From positions 1-13,839 of the forward strand of contig NZ_JAMONU010000068.1 in assembly GCF_027066465.1 (NCBI RefSeq): 13,839 nt of DNA, read 5' to 3'. Positions 13,284-13,839 of the stretch are shown one piece after another (the first letter of the stretch is position 1; each line of letters starts with the position of its first letter). A program made the translations under genes and the position numbers. This DNA comes from Thermococcus sp. (GTDB taxonomy: Archaea > Methanobacteriota_B > Thermococci > Thermococcales > Thermococcaceae). A model generated the notes under the pieces. That model worked only from the letters and a program-made list of their open reading frames with translations. It was not told the origin of the DNA and made no database searches.

Positions 13284-13839
13284 TCAAGCACCTCCAGCCG
13301 GAACCCACGCATTCACCATGTAGGCCCCGGAAACTCTTGAAAGAAGCTCAACGACCTCCCTAACACCATCCTCTCCCTCGACCTTGAGGGTCTTAACATC
13401 ACTTCCGTTCCTTAACTCAACGGCCAGAACCTGACTGCCCCTGACGAGCACCTTGAAACCGCTGGTTCCATCGGACGTTATTCCCGAGAGGTAGAGAACC
13501 TCACTGTCCGCCTTTTCAAGAATCTCGTTGAGAACGTTGAAGAAGCTTCCCTCCGGGATGACGTGTAAACCGCTGTGAACCATCTTGGCCTTTGCCAGGA
13601 AGTTGGCGACGCTCATGGGGTCGGAGAAGTCCACTTCGAGTATGGCCTTTTCGGTCTTCTTGCCGACCTCGATTGGCTTGGATGCCTCCGCCAGCTCCTT
13701 GAGGTTCCTGGCTATCCCCTCGACGAGTATCTCCAGGGTTTTCCCGAGGAAGAACTCGCCCCTACCGGAGTAAGAAAGTCTAACGTCTGCTGAAACATGT
13801 TTCTGCCATTCCCTGAGGGTTATCACAACCGTCAGGTTG
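13284..13839 (-). CDS. Unrecognised protein, 5' end beyond the window
   Basis: I do not recognise this family. The frame runs from the window edge to a TGA at 13286-13284. A GTG at 13826 gives 180 residues, but it has no ribosome binding site, and the frame stays open upstream (NLTV before it), so the true start is probably outside. The sequence has no signal peptide or membrane span. It alternates amphipathic helices (LGKTLEILVEGIARNLKELAE) and short strands (KTEKAILEVDF, SGFKVLVRG, VLAVELRNG, VKTLKVEG), suggesting a small soluble alpha/beta protein. No cysteines or metal motifs are visible. It is followed with a 1-base gap by the diiron protein and is presumably cotranscribed, so the two may act together. 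Confidence 0.65.
   Translation of the reverse strand, partial: NLTVVITLREWQKHVSADVRLSYSGRGEFFLGKTLEILVEGIARNLKELAEASKPIEVGKKTEKAILEVDFSDPMSVANFLAKAKMVHSGLHVIPEGSFFNVLNEILEKADSEVLYLSGITSDGTSGFKVLVRGSQVLAVELRNGSDVKTLKVEGEDGVREVVELLSRVSGAYMVNAWVPAGGA

Overview
The window looks like chromosomal DNA of a hyperthermophilic euryarchaeon of the order Thermococcales, most likely Thermococcus. The signs are archaeal EF-2 and EF-1-alpha, MptA-type GTP cyclohydrolase, an ADP-dependent serine kinase of the T. kodakarensis SerK type, DUF763 and DUF835 genes, tRNA genes with encoded CCA, TATA-like boxes about 25-30 bases before gene starts, and GGAGGTG-type ribosome binding sites. Base composition is fairly GC-rich, as in the higher-GC Thermococcus species. 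Species identification is inference.

Layout. Positions 1-3265 (+) hold the C-terminal bulk or all of an McrC restriction subunit, then mptA and an HD-domain phosphohydrolase in tight succession. Positions 3364-5562 hold EF-2. A 243-base gap follows with two tandem promoters and a GC-rich hairpin containing a canonical kink-turn. Then come EF-1-alpha, ribosomal protein S10 and tRNA-Ser(GGA) as one apparent translation operon. The minus strand carries a DEAD-box helicase (7617-8825) behind tRNA-Lys(CTT); tRNA-Leu(GAG) diverges from tRNA-Lys. DUF763 (minus) and serK (plus) are divergent. Between serK and a DUF835 gene lies a 65-base box C/D guide RNA that I read from the sequence. The right end has a HAD hydrolase convergent with a two-gene minus operon: a diiron/MBL-fold protein and an unrecognised protein running off the window.

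Most of the window is translation machinery and its RNA: elongation factors, S10, three tRNAs, an RNA helicase and a predicted rRNA 2'-O-methylation guide. The most interesting signals are non-coding: (1) the box C/D RNA at 11251-11315, whose D' guide is a perfect 12-base complement of the conserved archaeal 16S rRNA 5' end; (2) the kink-turn hairpin at 5685-5746 before EF-1-alpha, a candidate L7Ae-binding leader or separate RNA; (3) the helicase leader at 8834-8895, which lies between tRNA-Lys and the helicase and holds an anti-Shine-Dalgarno, a decoy and the true Shine-Dalgarno. No CRISPR array, insertion sequence or prophage was seen, and no protein-coding gap exceeds about 320 bases; the longest (8826-9175) is filled by the helicase leader and two tRNA genes.
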